A stretch of 64,000 bases of DNA from contig JAJQJQ010000060.1 of NCBI GenBank assembly GCA_028622995.1, forward strand, positions 558,001 to 622,000. The letters run 5' to 3'. The notes under the pieces were generated by a model that saw only the letters and a list, made by a program, of their open reading frames with translations, searched no databases and had not been told where the DNA came from. The position numbers and the translations under genes are program-made. Below, piece by piece: positions 1-12,618 of this stretch (its first letter is position 1; every line of letters starts with the position of its first letter). This DNA is from Panagrolaimus kolymaensis (lineage: Eukaryota > Nematoda > Chromadorea > Rhabditida > Panagrolaimidae).

Positions 1-1617
1 TTTCCATAGATATATGTGTAATAAGTAATGCATATTTATGAATCACAAACCCAAACCTTTTCTGATTTGTTACAAACCAAATCCAAGCCAAGCCATAAAC
101 TTTTCATTTCATCACCTGATCTGCCTTTAGAGTATTTTTTTTTTTTGCCATTCTCATTGCTCGCAAGCATTCAATTTGTTTTTCTTTTCTTTTTTTTGCA
201 CTTTTTCTTTATGCATGCGTACGTCTTCCTTCCATACATGCTATTTTATTTTCTTCAAACGAAAACATTTTTTTTTCATAAACATAAATAAGTGTGTTTT
301 TATGTACATAGTTGGTCGAAGGATGGTGCGGATGCATTTGGTTGCTGTTGTTGCTACTGGTTGGATGTCCGCCAAAAAAAAATTGTTTCGCTGCATTGAA
401 CTGAACTAAAAGAATATATGTATGAACTTTATATGTTTGTTGCTTGCATTTTTGTTGTTGTAGTTAGTTTCTTGGCTTTTTTGATTGACACTTTTAATGG
501 TTTTTTTTTTCATTTTTGTTCAAGAAAAAAAAATAGCTATCTTTCTTTTTCTTTTTGTTGCCATTAATTTAAACGTGTCTATTTGTTCTTTCCTTTTTAT
601 TTCTTTTGAGCTCCGCGTGGTTTAGCGTTAAACTTTCTTTTTTTCTTCTTCTTCCGTAAGCGTACTTTTTTTATTTTTTTGAAAAGATGTGAAAGAATTT
701 TTTTCGTTAACATTTCAAATCGAATTCGATCGTGTTTTTTATTTATTATTATTACCAAATTGAAACTTTTACATTTAAACAACCCGTTTTTGACTTCGAT
801 CACTCACTTCTCTGGGAATTGCAACAAAAATAAAAAATAAAATAAAATAACGTTTTGTAGCTACATACATTTTTTTAAAGAACACTTTTTTGCAGTCTTT
901 TTTCTGATTCAGAAAATGTGTTTTCTTTGTTTTTTGATAAGACTCATTCCTTCCATTTTTTACTATCAATTTTTTTTTTGGTCGGTTGGTTGGACTTTAA
1001 ACTCATATATATTTTCTTTTCATTTTATTTATGCAAATGACAGACATTCTCTTTCTTTCTTATATTTTTCTTTGAAAAAAACCGTTTGTTTCTTTTTTGC
1101 TGTGAACTTTTTTTTTGGTGCGCAAAAGGTCACTCATAAATTTCTTATCCATTTTTTTTTTTTGAAGCAGCGGCTCACCAGATGTCGTTGCTTAATTCTT
1201 TCTCATCATAGCCCCAATAATCTTTTCCTCCAAAGATTTGCCGATGCCAATTATTGATACATATATTTTTTTTCTTTCCCGCGCAAAGAAATCTAAAAAA
1301 AATTTTTTTGAGCTATTTTTTGACTTTTTCTTGTTCGCTTGCTTATGGCAAAAAAACTTAGTTAGCAAAGCATTTGATCTAAATCGGAGATAAAAACGGA
1401 TGTTGTTGTTCGTATGTTTCATTTTTTTTCTTCCACAGCTTTTCTAATAACATCTTTATGCTTTTTTCTTATTTCCAAAGTTAAAGAAAACGGCTTTGCT
1501 GGATAAACAAAAAAAAGTTTCGTGAATATATATGTTTTTTTTTCTTTCATTGATTTTTCTTTCTTTGCTTTCGTTTAAAAAAATTTTATGGCTTTAAAAT
1601 ATATTCTAAATTTTCAG
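1..1617. other. AT-rich upstream region, no gene seen
   Basis: The region is dominated by long T and A runs. The open frames in it are low-complexity and lack codon structure or splice context. It ends in a TTTTCAG acceptor at 1611-1617, just before the Argonaute start, so its last part is probably outron or promoter of that gene. Confidence 0.6.
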
Positions 1618-1634
1618 TTAACTAACCAACAACC
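1611..1634 (+). promoter_or_regulatory. Probable spliced-leader acceptor and short 5'UTR of the Argonaute gene
   Basis: An acceptor TTTTCAG ends at 1617 with no matching upstream exon visible, and ATG follows 17 bases later at 1635. The same arrangement recurs before most genes here, which is what spliced-leader trans-splicing would give. A 5'UTR cis-intron cannot be excluded. Confidence 0.55.
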
Positions 1635-4600
1635 ATGTCGTCGTATTCACGGCATGGCGGTGGCAATGGTGGAAGTGGTGATAGAGGCCGAGGTGGCGGT
1701 GATGATCGTCGTGATTCATATCGTGGTGGAGATGGACGAAGTTATAGCCGAGATTCTCGTGATGATCGAAGCAGGGATTCTCGTGGTGATTATAATGATC
1801 GAGGAGTTGGAAGAGATTCTCGAGATTTTGGCGGTGGTGATCGAAGCAGAGATGACCGTCGTGATTCTCGCGGCGGTGATGATCGATCGCGTGATTCACG
1901 CGGCGGCGGTGGAGATGGTAATCGAAGCTATAGTCGAGATCCACATCGAGATGATAATCGTTCCCGTGATTTTCATTCATCTCGAGATTCAGCAAGCAGC
2001 AGTAACAGATATCAACCATATGACACAAATCAAAGAGGCCGGGACAACTTCAGAGGAGGTGATCGAGGTGGTGGTGGTGGATTTCGTGGTGGCTATGATC
2101 GAGGTAGCGGCCGTGGCAGAGGAAACTTCAGAGGTGGCGATCGAGGTAGTGGTGGTCGAGGTGGCGGAGGTCGTGGTGGAAATGATGTCAACGAAGTTGA
2201 TATCCTTGCAATCGAAAAACTTCAAATTGTTGAAGATGCGCAACTTCCAAAAAATCTCCCTGCTAAAGCTGAAGTGGCTTTAGAATTAAATGGATTTGCA
2301 ATGAACTTGAAAAACGCAAAGAGCATGTATCAATATGAAATGAAATTCAATGGACGACTTGCAAGAAAACCCGATAAAACCATTGATTTATCTCGATCAG
2401 CTGATAATGAGTTAGTTTATTCTTTTTGACTCGCTTAAAAATTGAGTTAATAAAAGTTTATTTTTTTTAGTTATGCTCGAAATGCAAAATTCGATGCACT
2501 TGGTGAAGTTTTTCGATTTTTGTTGACAGATAATTCCACCTTCTTTCATCAAGACAACGACGATGCTTTATTTGTTTTCGATCGGAGCCAAATGCTTTAC
2601 TGTTCCATAGATTTGCTTGGTGAAATTGAATTTCGTGAATTTAAAATTGAAAGGGTATGAAAAAAAATATTTTATATATATGCAACTTTATAAACAGAAA
2701 AATTTTTTTAGAAAGATTTCCCATTCAGTCATTTGAGCTATCTTGGAAGATATGCTGCGATTGAAATCGTTCTTCAAAAGGCTGGAATCATTCATCCTAA
2801 AGAATATTCAAATGAAGCGAATGTCGTTCAACGACAAGCCATTCAACAATATGTGAACATTTTAACCAATCAATCAAAATTAACCGAATTTTTTGTTTTT
2901 GGTCAAAAAATGTTTAGAAAACTTTCAAATATTCCTGTTCAAAATCAACCAAATTATTGTTTGAAAGAAGGCATACAGAAAAATGCTAGAGCCATCGCAA
3001 CTGAAAAGGGTGATTCGGTGGAAATGATGGTTCAAGTGGATGCAAAAAAAACAGCTTTTTATACACCTGTGCCATTAATTGATTTTATTTTGGATGAAAA
3101 TCGTTGGAGAGAATCAGATTTGGAAAATCCAAATAATTGGAAAAATTTACAAAAGCAACTCAAAAATTTAGCTGTTGAAACAACCCATCTTGAAAATAAT
3201 CGAAGATTTGTAATTACAAGAGTTACAAGTCTTTCAGCTCGAGAGTGAGTTTTCTAAATTTTTTTAAAGTTTTTTTAAACAAAAAAAAGATTTATTTTTT
3301 AGTAACTTTTTTTCTTGGAAAAATAATGAAAGCGGTGAAACCAGAGATATAAGTGTAGCGGATTATTATGCAGAAATCAAGCATAAACGATTGAGATATG
3401 ATCGATTTCCATGTATTAGTGGAACCGTCAATAAACATGGTGATGTATTTCCAATAGAAGTCCTTAAAGTTATGGATGGCCAACGAGTTGCTTTTAATAA
3501 AATGACTCCAGCTTTAGTAAGTTGTTTTTAATATATTCCAAAACTATAAATTTACATATGGCTATTTTTAGACTCAAGTTATGCTTCGACAATGCCAACA
3601 AAAACCCGCGGAATTAACCCAACAAATTAAAAATGAATCCGAAGAAGTTGAATTATATAATTCGAATGAATGGCTTTTAAAAGCTGGAATTCGTTTAGTA
3701 CAAGCTGGAAAATTCGTTAAAACTCAAGGTCAAGAATTATTTCCTCCAGCTGTTCAATATTCAAATAAACAATTGGAACTTAAATCATCCGCATGGAGTA
3801 TGAATGAACATAGTCATATTTTACTTGAACCCGCAAATATTCGAAAAATGGCTGTTATAGGACGAAATAAAGTTCCAACCGAGTAAGTTAAACAAAAATT
3901 ACAAAATAAATCTCTGAAGAATTACAAATAAATAAATTTTTATTTATTTCTTAATTTTTTAGAGAATTCGCTTATCGCTTAGCTACAATGGCCAATCAAT
4001 TTGGTATGCAAATAGAAAGATGGGAATATATTCGATTGAATTCAGAAACGGATAAAATTGCAATAGAAGATTTATGTGGATCGTTAGCTCATGATGGATT
4101 TACATTCTTTTTCTTTATCACCGATAGCCCCGAAGTGCATAAAGCAATTAAATTTGCTGAAATTCCAGGAGGTATTCCAACTCAACAAGTTAAAATTCAA
4201 TCTACTACTAAAGGACCAGATACTTTGAAAAATATTTTACAAAAATTAAATAAAAAAGCTGGAGGCAAAAATCACACAATCGCGGCTAATCCAAATATGA
4301 TGGTTACAGCATCTAATGGACAAAAAGTTGATTATCTGTAAGTTTTTTTATTAGCAAAAGTTGCAAATAAAAAAAAGATTTCCAAGTTGCAAATTGTAAA
4401 GAAAAAATTTTTAGAAACTTTTTCATTCGTAAATTAGCACCCTTGTTTGCAAGACTTTATTAATTTTTAATTTTTTCCATAATTTTTCAGTAAATCCATC
4501 CTTTCTACTGCCTTGATTATTGGCATCGAAATGTCCCATCCACCTCGAGTATTTATAGATAAAAATTCTCGAAAAGAAACCATGGAACCCACGTGTGTTG

Positions 4601-5430
4601 GAATTGCAGCCACCGTTGATAAAGGTGCAACATCAGATTGTGGAGGATATTTCTTCCAAAATGGTGGAACCATCGTTGTTGATCCTCAAATCCTTGCTGA
4701 AAAGGTTCTTGGAACCATTGATAATTATTATGAAAAGAATGGATTTTATCCAAGTTATTTAATTATTTATCGATCGGGAGTTTCTGAAGGCCAATTTTCT
4801 GAAATTCAAGAATGCGAATGCAAAATATTGAAGGAAGCCGTGGAATATTATTACCAAAAGAATCGAGTTTCATCTATGCCAAAAATTACTGTGGTTGCAA
4901 TTCAACGAAAAACCAATCATCGCATGTTTAAGCCATCGAGTGAATTGGAAAAATTTGATTCTCGAACGCCCGCAGCAGTTCAAAACGTTACACCCGGAAC
5001 AGTTACAAGCCAACGAGGAACAAATCCAGAATATCCAGAATTTATTTTGGTTGCTCAAAAAGCTCTTTTGGGCACTGCAAAACCCATCGTGGGAACTGTG
5101 ATCTTCCAATATCCACCATTTTCAACGAATTTGCAGCATATTTTTAATTTAACCAATTCACTTTGTTACATGCATGAAGCGTGTACTTCGGCCATCGCCA
5201 TTCCAGCTCCATTAAAATCCGCTGAACAACTAGCAAGACGAGGAAAAAATAATTGGGTTTATTGGTTGCAAAATAAATTTGGTGGTGATGATGCTTCTTC
5301 ATCATATTCAGATTCCTCTCGAAAATTCAATCAAGACGATGTCGATGAATTTAAAAAGCAAATGGCTGAATGGTTTAAAGATTTGAGTGGAAAATTAGCT
5401 GTGAATATTAAAACTAAATTTTGGGCTTAA
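1635..5430 (+). CDS. Argonaute protein, WAGO-like, RG-rich N-terminus, degenerate slicer site
   Basis: Seven exons: 1635-2410, 2471-2654, 2712-3244, 3303-3516, 3572-3882, 3963-4337, 4491-5430; all phases agree and give about 1110 residues. Residues 1-180 are a low-complexity tract of RG, RGG and SRD repeats, typical of arginine-methylated, Tudor-binding or RNA-binding tails. The N domain and PAZ follow; the end of PAZ reads YYAEIKHKRLRYDRFPC...LPIEV-like near residues 510-560. MID and PIWI run from about 670 to the end. The first catalytic Asp (G-x-D in active Argonautes) is Glu in GIEMSHPP (about 811), the second is Ser in IIYRSGVSEGQF (about 893), and the C-terminal His is missing from APLKSAEQLARR. 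The protein should therefore bind guide RNA without cutting, as known for nematode WAGOs that bind secondary 22G RNAs. The exact clade is inference. Confidence 0.93.
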
Positions 5431-6344
5431 AAATCTTTTTTGCTTTAAATATGTATTTTTATTTTTGCTCTTTACTCCTTCAGTTTTCTCAAATTTTCTT
5501 AGAATTAGTTAGTTTAATTAATTTTTCATTCAAAGAAGAAAAAAAATCTTTTTTTTTTGATACATAAACCAAAAAGTAACCAAGTTACTGCCAAAAACCA
5601 AAAAAATCAACTAAACAAAACAAAAAATATATTTACTGCCTGCCGCCTTTTCTTTAACTTGCCATTTATGTGTTTCTTTTATATTGATCTTTAAAATGTA
5701 TTTCAAATACAACAACAACGATTTTTTTTTTATATGTTTCCATGGAACAAAAAAATATTCCATCCAATCTTTTTCAATTATTCATGTTTAGTTATGTATG
5801 TTTTTTTTTTATATCAAAAATTGTAAATAACTTTTATTATTATTATGTTTTTTTTAATATAAAATATTCTTTCTGAAAACTGTTTATAAACTATACAATT
5901 ACAAAAATAGCTATGTATTGTAAACAAAACAAAAAAAATTTATTTTTTGTTAGAATTAAACGTCGTCCATCATTGTTGAAAACGCATAAGAATAATTAAA
6001 GCTCTCATAAAATCCACCCAAAATTTGAGCTAATTCGGAAAGAAAAAACTTTACTGTATCATATTGAAAAGGAATAAATACTAAAAAAAATAAGGTTAGG
6101 TTCCTGTAAAGTTATCTCATCTCGCCTTCACATATATCTTGTTGTTTTGAAATAAGCAAGTTAATTCGATTATGAACAAGTTAAATAGGTTAGAAGACAT
6201 CTATCAATAAAACCTTGACATTTTGCATTACGTGTTAGTAGGTTAATACAGAAAATTTGAGAACAAAAAAGAACACAAAATGGATTATAAAATTTATTAC
6301 AACAAACAAAACAAAAAATGAAAAACATTCAAACAAATTATATA
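5431..6344. other. Intergenic, 3' ends of two convergent genes
   Basis: AT-rich sequence between the convergent Argonaute and FLYWCH-like genes. On the minus strand an AATAAA signal lies around 6286-6291, just past the stop of the FLYWCH-like gene. No further exon or RNA gene was recognised. Confidence 0.6.
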
Positions 6345-8736
6345 TTATGGATGAATTTGAGAATGATGAGCATTGGTTTTGATAATTTCAGCAGGATTGT
6401 ATTCATGAGGATTGCAAACATGACGATTATGTAGAGTTTCAAAGTATTCTTTACCATTTTCATCTTTTCCAAATCCTCCAGGGACATAACGGGGAGGTTT
6501 GTGAGAAGCACATCTTTTACAAACATACAAGTTTGGTTTATCATATCTACAAAGAAAGAAATAGCACATTTTTCGATCATTCTTAGTGAAAGGAACAACA
6601 ATTTTGACTCGATTCTGTAGGGTCTTCGCCAACTCAAAATCATAGATCTTGCTTGTAGCTTTATTAACATGATGTCCACGAAATCTTGTTGGGGCACTAA
6701 AAAATTTGTAATAAGAATTAAAGAACAATATTTAACTTACTTAGAGTAGTCATGAGGTTCGCATACATGATCATCATATGCCCAAAAGTATTTTTCACCA
6801 TTATCATCACGTTCAATTGTTCCAATGACGGTGAATTTTTTTCTAGGACCATCAGAGCATCCACCACAGCGATAATTTTTATTGGTAACTTGGTAATGAT
6901 AGTTGTAACACTTGTTTCCAGGAGCAAAAACAACGACTTTGTTATGAATAATACATGACTGAAATTCGAACTCGTTAGCAGTAAATTTCTTTTTTATTGA
7001 ATTAGTGGCACAGCTACGAGATCTTGATGGAATGCTAAAAAAACAATAATGACTATTCAAAGATAATATTAAGCTTACTTTTTACGATTTGTTCCAATGG
7101 TGGTATCTTCGCTATCACTGTAATAATCAGCTTCACCAGAATTTGATTCAGTATCACCATTATATGCTACAGCAACAGATGTTCTGCTTCTAAGCTAAAA
7201 AAAAGAAAAGATATATTTAATCAAAAGATCTTAAAGTTATTACATTATGAGACATAACAGGATTTTGATGAACTCCAGCAGTAGATTCAGCATTCAATCT
7301 TTTATAAAGATTATCAAAGAGGTCAACACTATTGAAATCTAATTCGTCATTATCATTGTTTTGTCTTCTTGAATTTTTTTTCGTCATCTTTTTAGGAGGA
7401 GTTGCAGCAGGTGAAGAAGCTCTTCGCTTGTCAGTCTGAAATCAAAAATGTTATTTATTGGAAATATGATTAGATTTTTACCAATGGTCGAACAGGTTTC
7501 TTTGGTTTAGTACCATAATCAACTCCATCTCTGTGAGGCTAAAAAAAACAAAGTGTTTATTTTTTTATAGAATGTTAAAATAATACCCGAGTAACATGAC
7601 TTGGAGTTTTAACAATAGGAGGTACAACATCTTCGGAAACAGGTTGAACTTGTGGAGAAGAACTTCCATTTGAAAAGCCATGTTCACGAGAAAAAGAAGG
7701 AAGTTCAGCAACAGCGGCTTCGGAAACTTCTTCGTTTATTGAGTTCTTACTAACATTGACAGGTTCAGCACCCATAGGTTGTTGATCTTCTGTAGAAAAA
7801 CTATCAAAATTGTTATCAACGAATGATTGAGAAGAAAGAGGAGCAACAGGAGCGACTTGGTCAGTTTGTTGTTTTCCATTAACCTTAAAAATAAAGCAAA
7901 ATTTAGTTATTGCTATTAGAATAAACTTTTAAAGTATTACCACATCCAAAATATGACTTTTGCATGTATTGATAGATAAGACAACTGTGTTCAACTTTTC
8001 TTCTGAAGCTTGAAGATCATTTTCCAAAGTAGTAATCTAAAAAAGTGTACTAAATGTAAATCTAAAATTTAGTAGAACATACCTTTTCTTGCTGTTCATT
8101 ATTGAGAGATGACGCTTTGGATGCTTCAACTTCGAGCAAATTAACTTGATCATGTAAGCTTTTGTCGTTTTCTTTGAGTTGTTGATTCTAAAATAATAAA
8201 ATAGTTACTAATGTTCCATCAACATAATAACTAACCTCAATCAAAAGTTTGCTATAATCAGCTCGAAAAAGAGATAATTCTTCGTCCTTTTTGTTCAACT
8301 CTGCTTTGGAAGCTTTTTTTTCTTTTTCAAGATCACGTTCAACATTCATCTTTTCAGCTTTTTCTTTTTTGATTATCTGCTCAAGTTCATCGACTTTAAG
8401 TTGTAAAGCGCTTTGTTCATCTTCGAATTGCTTTGAAATCTAAAAAATAACTACTTTTGAAAATCAATAAAAGAAGAAAAAATAAATATGTACCTTTTCG
8501 AGATTCTTATGAATTCTAGTTTCGCAATCAGCAACGACGCGTTGATTCAACAAATCATTTTCTTCAGCTTTCTTTAAACGATCATCGTCAGCAGCAGCTC
8601 TTTCATTTTCTAGGGTTTTTTCCAATTCATCTTTTTGCAATTCCAAATCAACGTTTTCGCCAAGAAGTCGATCTCTTTCTCCTTTAATCCTTTCATAAAG
8701 ACGATCGCAACGAACATGATCATTTTGTGCACTCAT
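6345..8736 (-). CDS. Coiled-coil protein with two C-terminal FLYWCH-like zinc fingers
   Basis: Ten exons: 8494-8736, 8236-8439, 8083-8187, 7941-8036, 7587-7883, 7482-7538, 7244-7435, 7079-7194, 6741-7034, 6345-6696; phases agree, 651 residues. The first 215 residues are a charged coiled coil rich in EK heptads. Residues 216-435 are a Ser/Pro/Asn-rich linker with basic patches. Two related fingers end the protein, roughly 470-535 and 570-640. Each has an aromatic strand, a C-x2-C (YRCGGC, YVCKRC) and a distal H-x-C (DHVCEP, RHVCNP). This order resembles the FLYWCH/WRKY-GCM1 superfamily, which binds DNA or protein and often derives from transposases; the assignment is inference. ATG follows a TTTCAG acceptor by about 17 bases. 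An inverted paralog at 25.2-27.5 kb confirms the exon structure. It is the only intact member of its family here. Confidence 0.82.
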
Positions 8737-9250
8737 ATTTAATAACACAGTACCTGAAACATAAAAGTGTAAAAAATATAAGAGCGAAAAAATAGGACAA
8801 GTGAAACACGTTTTCAAGAAAAAAATTTTTTGTTTGTTGCAAAATCAAAAACAAATTTCAAAAGTTTTACGCTACCTTGCAAACGTTCGCAATGAGACCT
8901 CAAAGTGTTTCAAAGTTTGTGGAGATTCATCATTAACCATTTTTTTTATGAACGCTGCTTACTTTTTCTTTTTATTCCACTCATTTTTTTGTTATGTTTT
9001 ATTATTAAAGTAATTTTGTTATGGAATTGAGAAGTCTCTGTTATTTTTAGATCAGTATAATTTAGCTTTTGACCATTTATTGTTGTTAGATTCTTGTTTG
9101 AAACTGTTCCACATTTTCATGCAACTTCTCTGAATTTAAACACCTTCTTTCACTTATCCTCTTACCTTTTTTATTATTATTATTGTTTCATAATAGTATA
9201 TTTTTAATTAAGAAGAATTTTAGCCTTTATTTGGGAAAGAAAATTATAAT
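8737..9250 (-). repeat. Upstream region of the FLYWCH-like gene, duplicated at 24.80-25.19 kb
   Basis: Read on the minus strand, this flank aligns with 24800-25188 on the plus strand for several hundred bases. The shared part includes the AAAACGTGTTTCACTTGTCC block and the TTTCAG acceptor. The duplication therefore carried the promoter with the gene. Several short indels separate the copies. Confidence 0.75.
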
Positions 9251-9659
9251 TATTGAAAAACAAAATATGTAAACGCAACATCACCATATTTTAATAACCT
9301 CTCTAACTACATAACATCATAAATGAAGATTAGATTTAAAAAATTCCATGCATTAAAAAAACAATGTTTAAAAGGATGAGAAAGAGATAAACTTTTTATA
9401 CATACAAACATAATAACTAGAAAAAATAAGACAAACCAAAAAATGTATTCATATTTACTTAATTCATTTAAATTTATTTTAATGAGTCTGACCATTTTTA
9501 AAATTTCAAAATATGGAATGAGAAAAGGTTGCTTCTGTATCGATAAGCAAGTCTAAAAAAACAATACTTTTCATAAGCATTTTCGATTTTGCAATTTTTA
9601 TTTCAACAAATAAAAGTTTATTAAAAACTTAAAAGTAAGCCAGCACCTGTTTCGTTTAT
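9251..9659. other. AT-rich spacer, nothing recognised
   Basis: No splice-compatible coding segment, repeat or RNA gene was seen here. Open frames are low-complexity. Confidence 0.5.
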
Positions 9660-10140
9660 CCTTGCTTTCATTGGGATTTAAGGATTTAATCGGCTAAAAT
9701 TGCTTAAAGCATCTTGGTTGATAGCTATCATATTTTGCAGAAGTGGAGCTGTAAATATTAATGTTTTAGAATTTGAGAAAAATTTGTAAATGTTGGTGAT
9801 AATTATTTTGCACCTTTGGATGAAGACTTTTTATTTTGTTTGATAACAGTTTTATGAAACGCTTCACTTGCTTCTACAGCTTTTGTAGTTTCTTTTCAAA
9901 CTTTTGGTTTTGAAGTTGTGGCTTTTTTTTAGGAAGAATTTCAGCAAAAATACACATTTCTTGAAGCTCATCTCCACTGATGAGTTTTATTTCTTCAACT
10001 GATTCTTTAGGTGAAATATAAATTCGATGTTATGACATTCCTTTTTTTTGGTCTTTCGATTTTACTTTCTTGAAGATTGTGTCATAAGCTTTTTAATTGT
10101 GATTGGTTTTTATGTGTTTTATAATGAAGAACAAATGGAA
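9660..10140 (-). pseudogene. Decayed segment downstream of FLYWCH-like fragment, copy also at 20.5-20.7 kb
   Basis: On the minus strand this reads like former coding sequence (about 10020 down to 9880, starting near ESVEEIKLISGDELQEM), then meets an in-frame TAG. The adjoining 10030-10130 part aligns with 20550-20680 on the plus strand, just after the chimeric gene there, so both copies descend from one ancestral 3' neighbour. No function can be assigned. Confidence 0.45.
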
Positions 10141-10223
10141 TATATAAATATTTTATTAACACAAGAAAGCAAAAAACATTGAAAAATGATAAACAAACAA
10201 AAAACGTTCAAACAAATTATTTA

Positions 10224-10652
10224 TTATGATTGACTTTCAAATTCATGAGCATCGGCTTTGATAATTTCATCAGGATTGTATTCACGAGGTTCGCAACGAT
10301 GATCATTGGAAGTTTCAAAGTATTCTTTACCATCTTCATCTTTTTCAAATCCTCCCTGGACGGTATGTTTATGTTCAATACAACAAGCACAAACATAATA
10401 GTTTTTACTATGACGATAAAAGAAATAGCACATTTTTCGACCATTCTTAATGACAGGAACAACAATTTTGACACCATTCATCCGGGTCTTTGCCTTCTCA
10501 AAATCATAGATCTTGAATGTAGCTTTATTAAAGCGACTTCCACTAAATGCTGTTTGGGTACTAAAATAAAAATATTAATTAGAATTCAACAACAATGTTT
10601 AACTTACTTAGAGTAGTCTTGAGGCTCGCAAACATGATCTTCATATGCCCAA
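10224..10652 (-). pseudogene. 5'-truncated copy of the FLYWCH-like gene
   Basis: The segment 10224-10560 encodes a complete last exon like that of the gene at 6345-8736, including FLYWCH finger 2 (YVCACC ... HRCEP). Upstream lies only the 3' tail of the preceding exon (about 10608-10650), then a sharp loss of similarity near 10650. Splice sites between the two pieces survive. With no start and no N-terminal exons it is best read as a truncated duplicate; its 3' flank matches the flank of the copy at 27.5 kb. Confidence 0.75.
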
Positions 10653-11118
10653 AAGTTTTGAAACAAAAAATAGCAAGAGATGGTTTCGTGATAACCATTC
10701 ATACTCGTCCATTGAGAATGCTGGCGGCTGCCTTCGAATTAATAATGAGGTATGCTTTTATAATGGTTTGCTTTGCTTGTTTTGGAGTGTGGTTTCCATG
10801 ATGAAGCTGAACGCTAGGTTTTGAGAATGAGCCATGGTTTCGATGATAGAATAAGTTGATGCTACCCTTTTGGAAGTGATGATAGCATTGCAATGAAAGG
10901 TTTTGTGTTTGATGCAATTCACATTGGGTGGTTCTGTATCATCGTGTGTTTATTTCAGAGCCTAACAGTACAAACTAACAAAGTAACTAAATCATCATCT
11001 TGATATTCCAATAAAGTTGTTCAATGACAAAAGCGATGATTTCAGCGGTAAAGCAATTTATTCATTAGAAACAAATATACGTTTAACAACATAAAAAAGG
11101 CAAAATAAAACACATGCA
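10653..11118. other. Spacer with a short duplicated block
   Basis: The part 10985-11095, read on the minus strand, aligns with 24578-24685 on the plus strand (both contain AATAAATTGCTTTACCGCT). It is therefore prefoldin 3' flank that was copied with the FLYWCH-like duplication. The rest shows no gene. A minus-strand open frame at 10699-10917 has neither start context nor splice sites. Confidence 0.5.
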
Positions 11119-11644
11119 TTAATATTTTTGATAGGAAATTTGATTCTTTTGTTCCAATTCATGAATTTCATCTTCAGTGAGAACGCGAATACTATGAGTT
11201 CTTTGATAGGTATTGATTTCTTCTGATTTTTCTACCAACTTTCGATTGCTTTGCTTCAATTCATTTGACAACTAAAAAACGAAGGACATAAAGTAAGCTC
11301 TGAGAGCGAAAGAATATATCAAAAACTTACAGCATTGAAGAGTTCAGTTTTGTCCTTGAGATGTTGTTCGACATCAGCTTTAATCAATGTATCACCAAGT
11401 CGATATAATACTTTGCGAGAAGGATCAAACGTTTTTAGTACGTTTATAACACCACTGAAAAAAGAAAGGAAGAAGAATGAATGAATGGAAAAAAGCAAAA
11501 ATGAATGAAAGAAACTTACTAAATTTCACGTAAATCACCTTCAATCATCTTTAGTTGATTAACCAATTGAGTTTGATGTTCACGAAGTTTACGAAAACCA
11601 TCTACAACTTCTTTAGTTTGTTTGTCATTATTTGACGACGACAT
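11119..11644 (-). CDS. pfd-2: Prefoldin subunit 2
   Basis: Three exons: 11520-11644, 11331-11454, 11119-11271; phases agree, 133 residues, the normal size of a beta-class prefoldin. The N-terminal helix carries the family pattern F-R-x-L-R-x-x-Q...L (GFRKLREHQTQLVNQL). The hairpin region reads VLKTFDPSRKVLYRLGDTLI, matching the VIDTLKEVDETRKCYRMVGG-type core of prefoldin 2. The C-terminal helix ends in a segment with NTYQRTHSIRVL, like the conserved FREKHNIR. Prefoldin is a cytosolic hexamer that hands unfolded actin and tubulin to the chaperonin CCT. ATG lies about 37 bases after a TTTTAG acceptor. None of the exons is long, so simple ORF scans miss it. Confidence 0.9.
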
Positions 11645-11682
11645 TGTTTTTGTAACAGTTGAAATTGAAATTGAACTTCTAA

Positions 11683-12315
11683 AATAAAACGAGATCAATG
11701 AAGGAGGAAAGAAAAAAAAGGAAGACGGAGAGAATTGAAAAAAAGCAGCAAAGTTAAAAGCATTTTTTCTTGTGTCCTCAATATCTAAAAAAAGCGGGAA
11801 TTAAAAAGATTTAAAATGCATGCTTTGGTCGAGGACATTCTTCCATTCCATCTCCATTGCGGATAAGGAAACTCATATTAATGATTTTTTATAGCTAATC
11901 TAACTCAATTAATTTTGTATAATAAAATTTATAAACACCATTACTTCGGTGAAGCTAGGAAGCAATTCCTTCCAAAACTAAACAACACAGAAAAGAGGCT
12001 TTATTATTATAAAAGGTCTGTAACAAAACAAAAACAAACAAGAAAATGTGGCTAATAACAAAGCAATAATAAAGTTAAGGCCTTCCTTCCTTCTTCTTGG
12101 TTAAACATCATTGATTCAGCAATCAAGAATTTGATGATTTCGATCACTATTTAGTAACATTTGTAACTCGAACTTGGTCAAGCAAAATCGCAATAATTAG
12201 TAAATTCAAATACTAAACCTTTCGGTTTATAATCAAAGTAAACGAGAGCTAACCGATATAAATAAATATATTTTATTATTAAATTAACGACAAATGAAAA
12301 CAAAAATATTTAATA
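11683..12315. other. Intergenic, nothing recognised
   Basis: Upstream side of the prefoldin gene. AT-rich with no exon-like segment, tRNA or repeat seen. Confidence 0.5.
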
Positions 12316-12424
12316 TTAAATTTCAAGTTTATTAGCTGCTGGTGCAAGAAATTGAAGCATTTGTTTAGCACTTTCAAGTTCGGCCATGTCATAATCATTC
12401 AAGTAAGCATTCTCAAATGAAAGA
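12316..12424 (-). pseudogene. Orphan terminal exon of an unknown gene
   Basis: A TTTTTTTTAG acceptor precedes 109 bases that stay open to a TAA and read ENAYLNDYDMAELESAKQML then a hydrophobic helix ending NKLEI. Codon structure looks real, but no partner exon is visible upstream on the minus strand. Probably a leftover of a broken gene. The family is not recognised. Confidence 0.35.
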
Positions 12425-12519
12425 CTAAAAAAAATATGCCTTCTGATATCTCTAATTTTTTGCTTTATAAATATATGTATCTCATTTTATGTATGCTATA
12501 ATTTTTATTTGGAAATGAA

Positions 12520-12618
12520 GTGCAACAACGTTCACATTTTTTGATGGAAGGACTTTCTTTAGCAATGAAATCAAAGCATGTTGTATCTTACACGGATTTC
12601 AATAATCCAAATTTGCAG
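12520..12618 (+). pseudogene. Orphan internal exon of an unknown gene
   Basis: A coding-like stretch reads QRSHFLMEGLSLAMKSKHVV and SYTDFNNPNLQ, and ends exactly at a CAG|GTAAAA donor. No convincing upstream start or downstream exon was found; the following sequence is the promoter of the next gene. Likely a stranded exon from past rearrangement. Confidence 0.35.

Noticed and set aside
916..1422. Phe/Lys-rich open frames on both strands in the first 1.5 kb
   Set aside because: Composition follows the T and A runs; no splice context, start context or domain.
1588..2283. A 231-residue frame rich in Val, Ile, Glu and Met over the Argonaute N-terminus
   Set aside because: It is the shifted reading of the RG/SRD repeat DNA. 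The overlapping Argonaute frame has consistent splicing and domain content.
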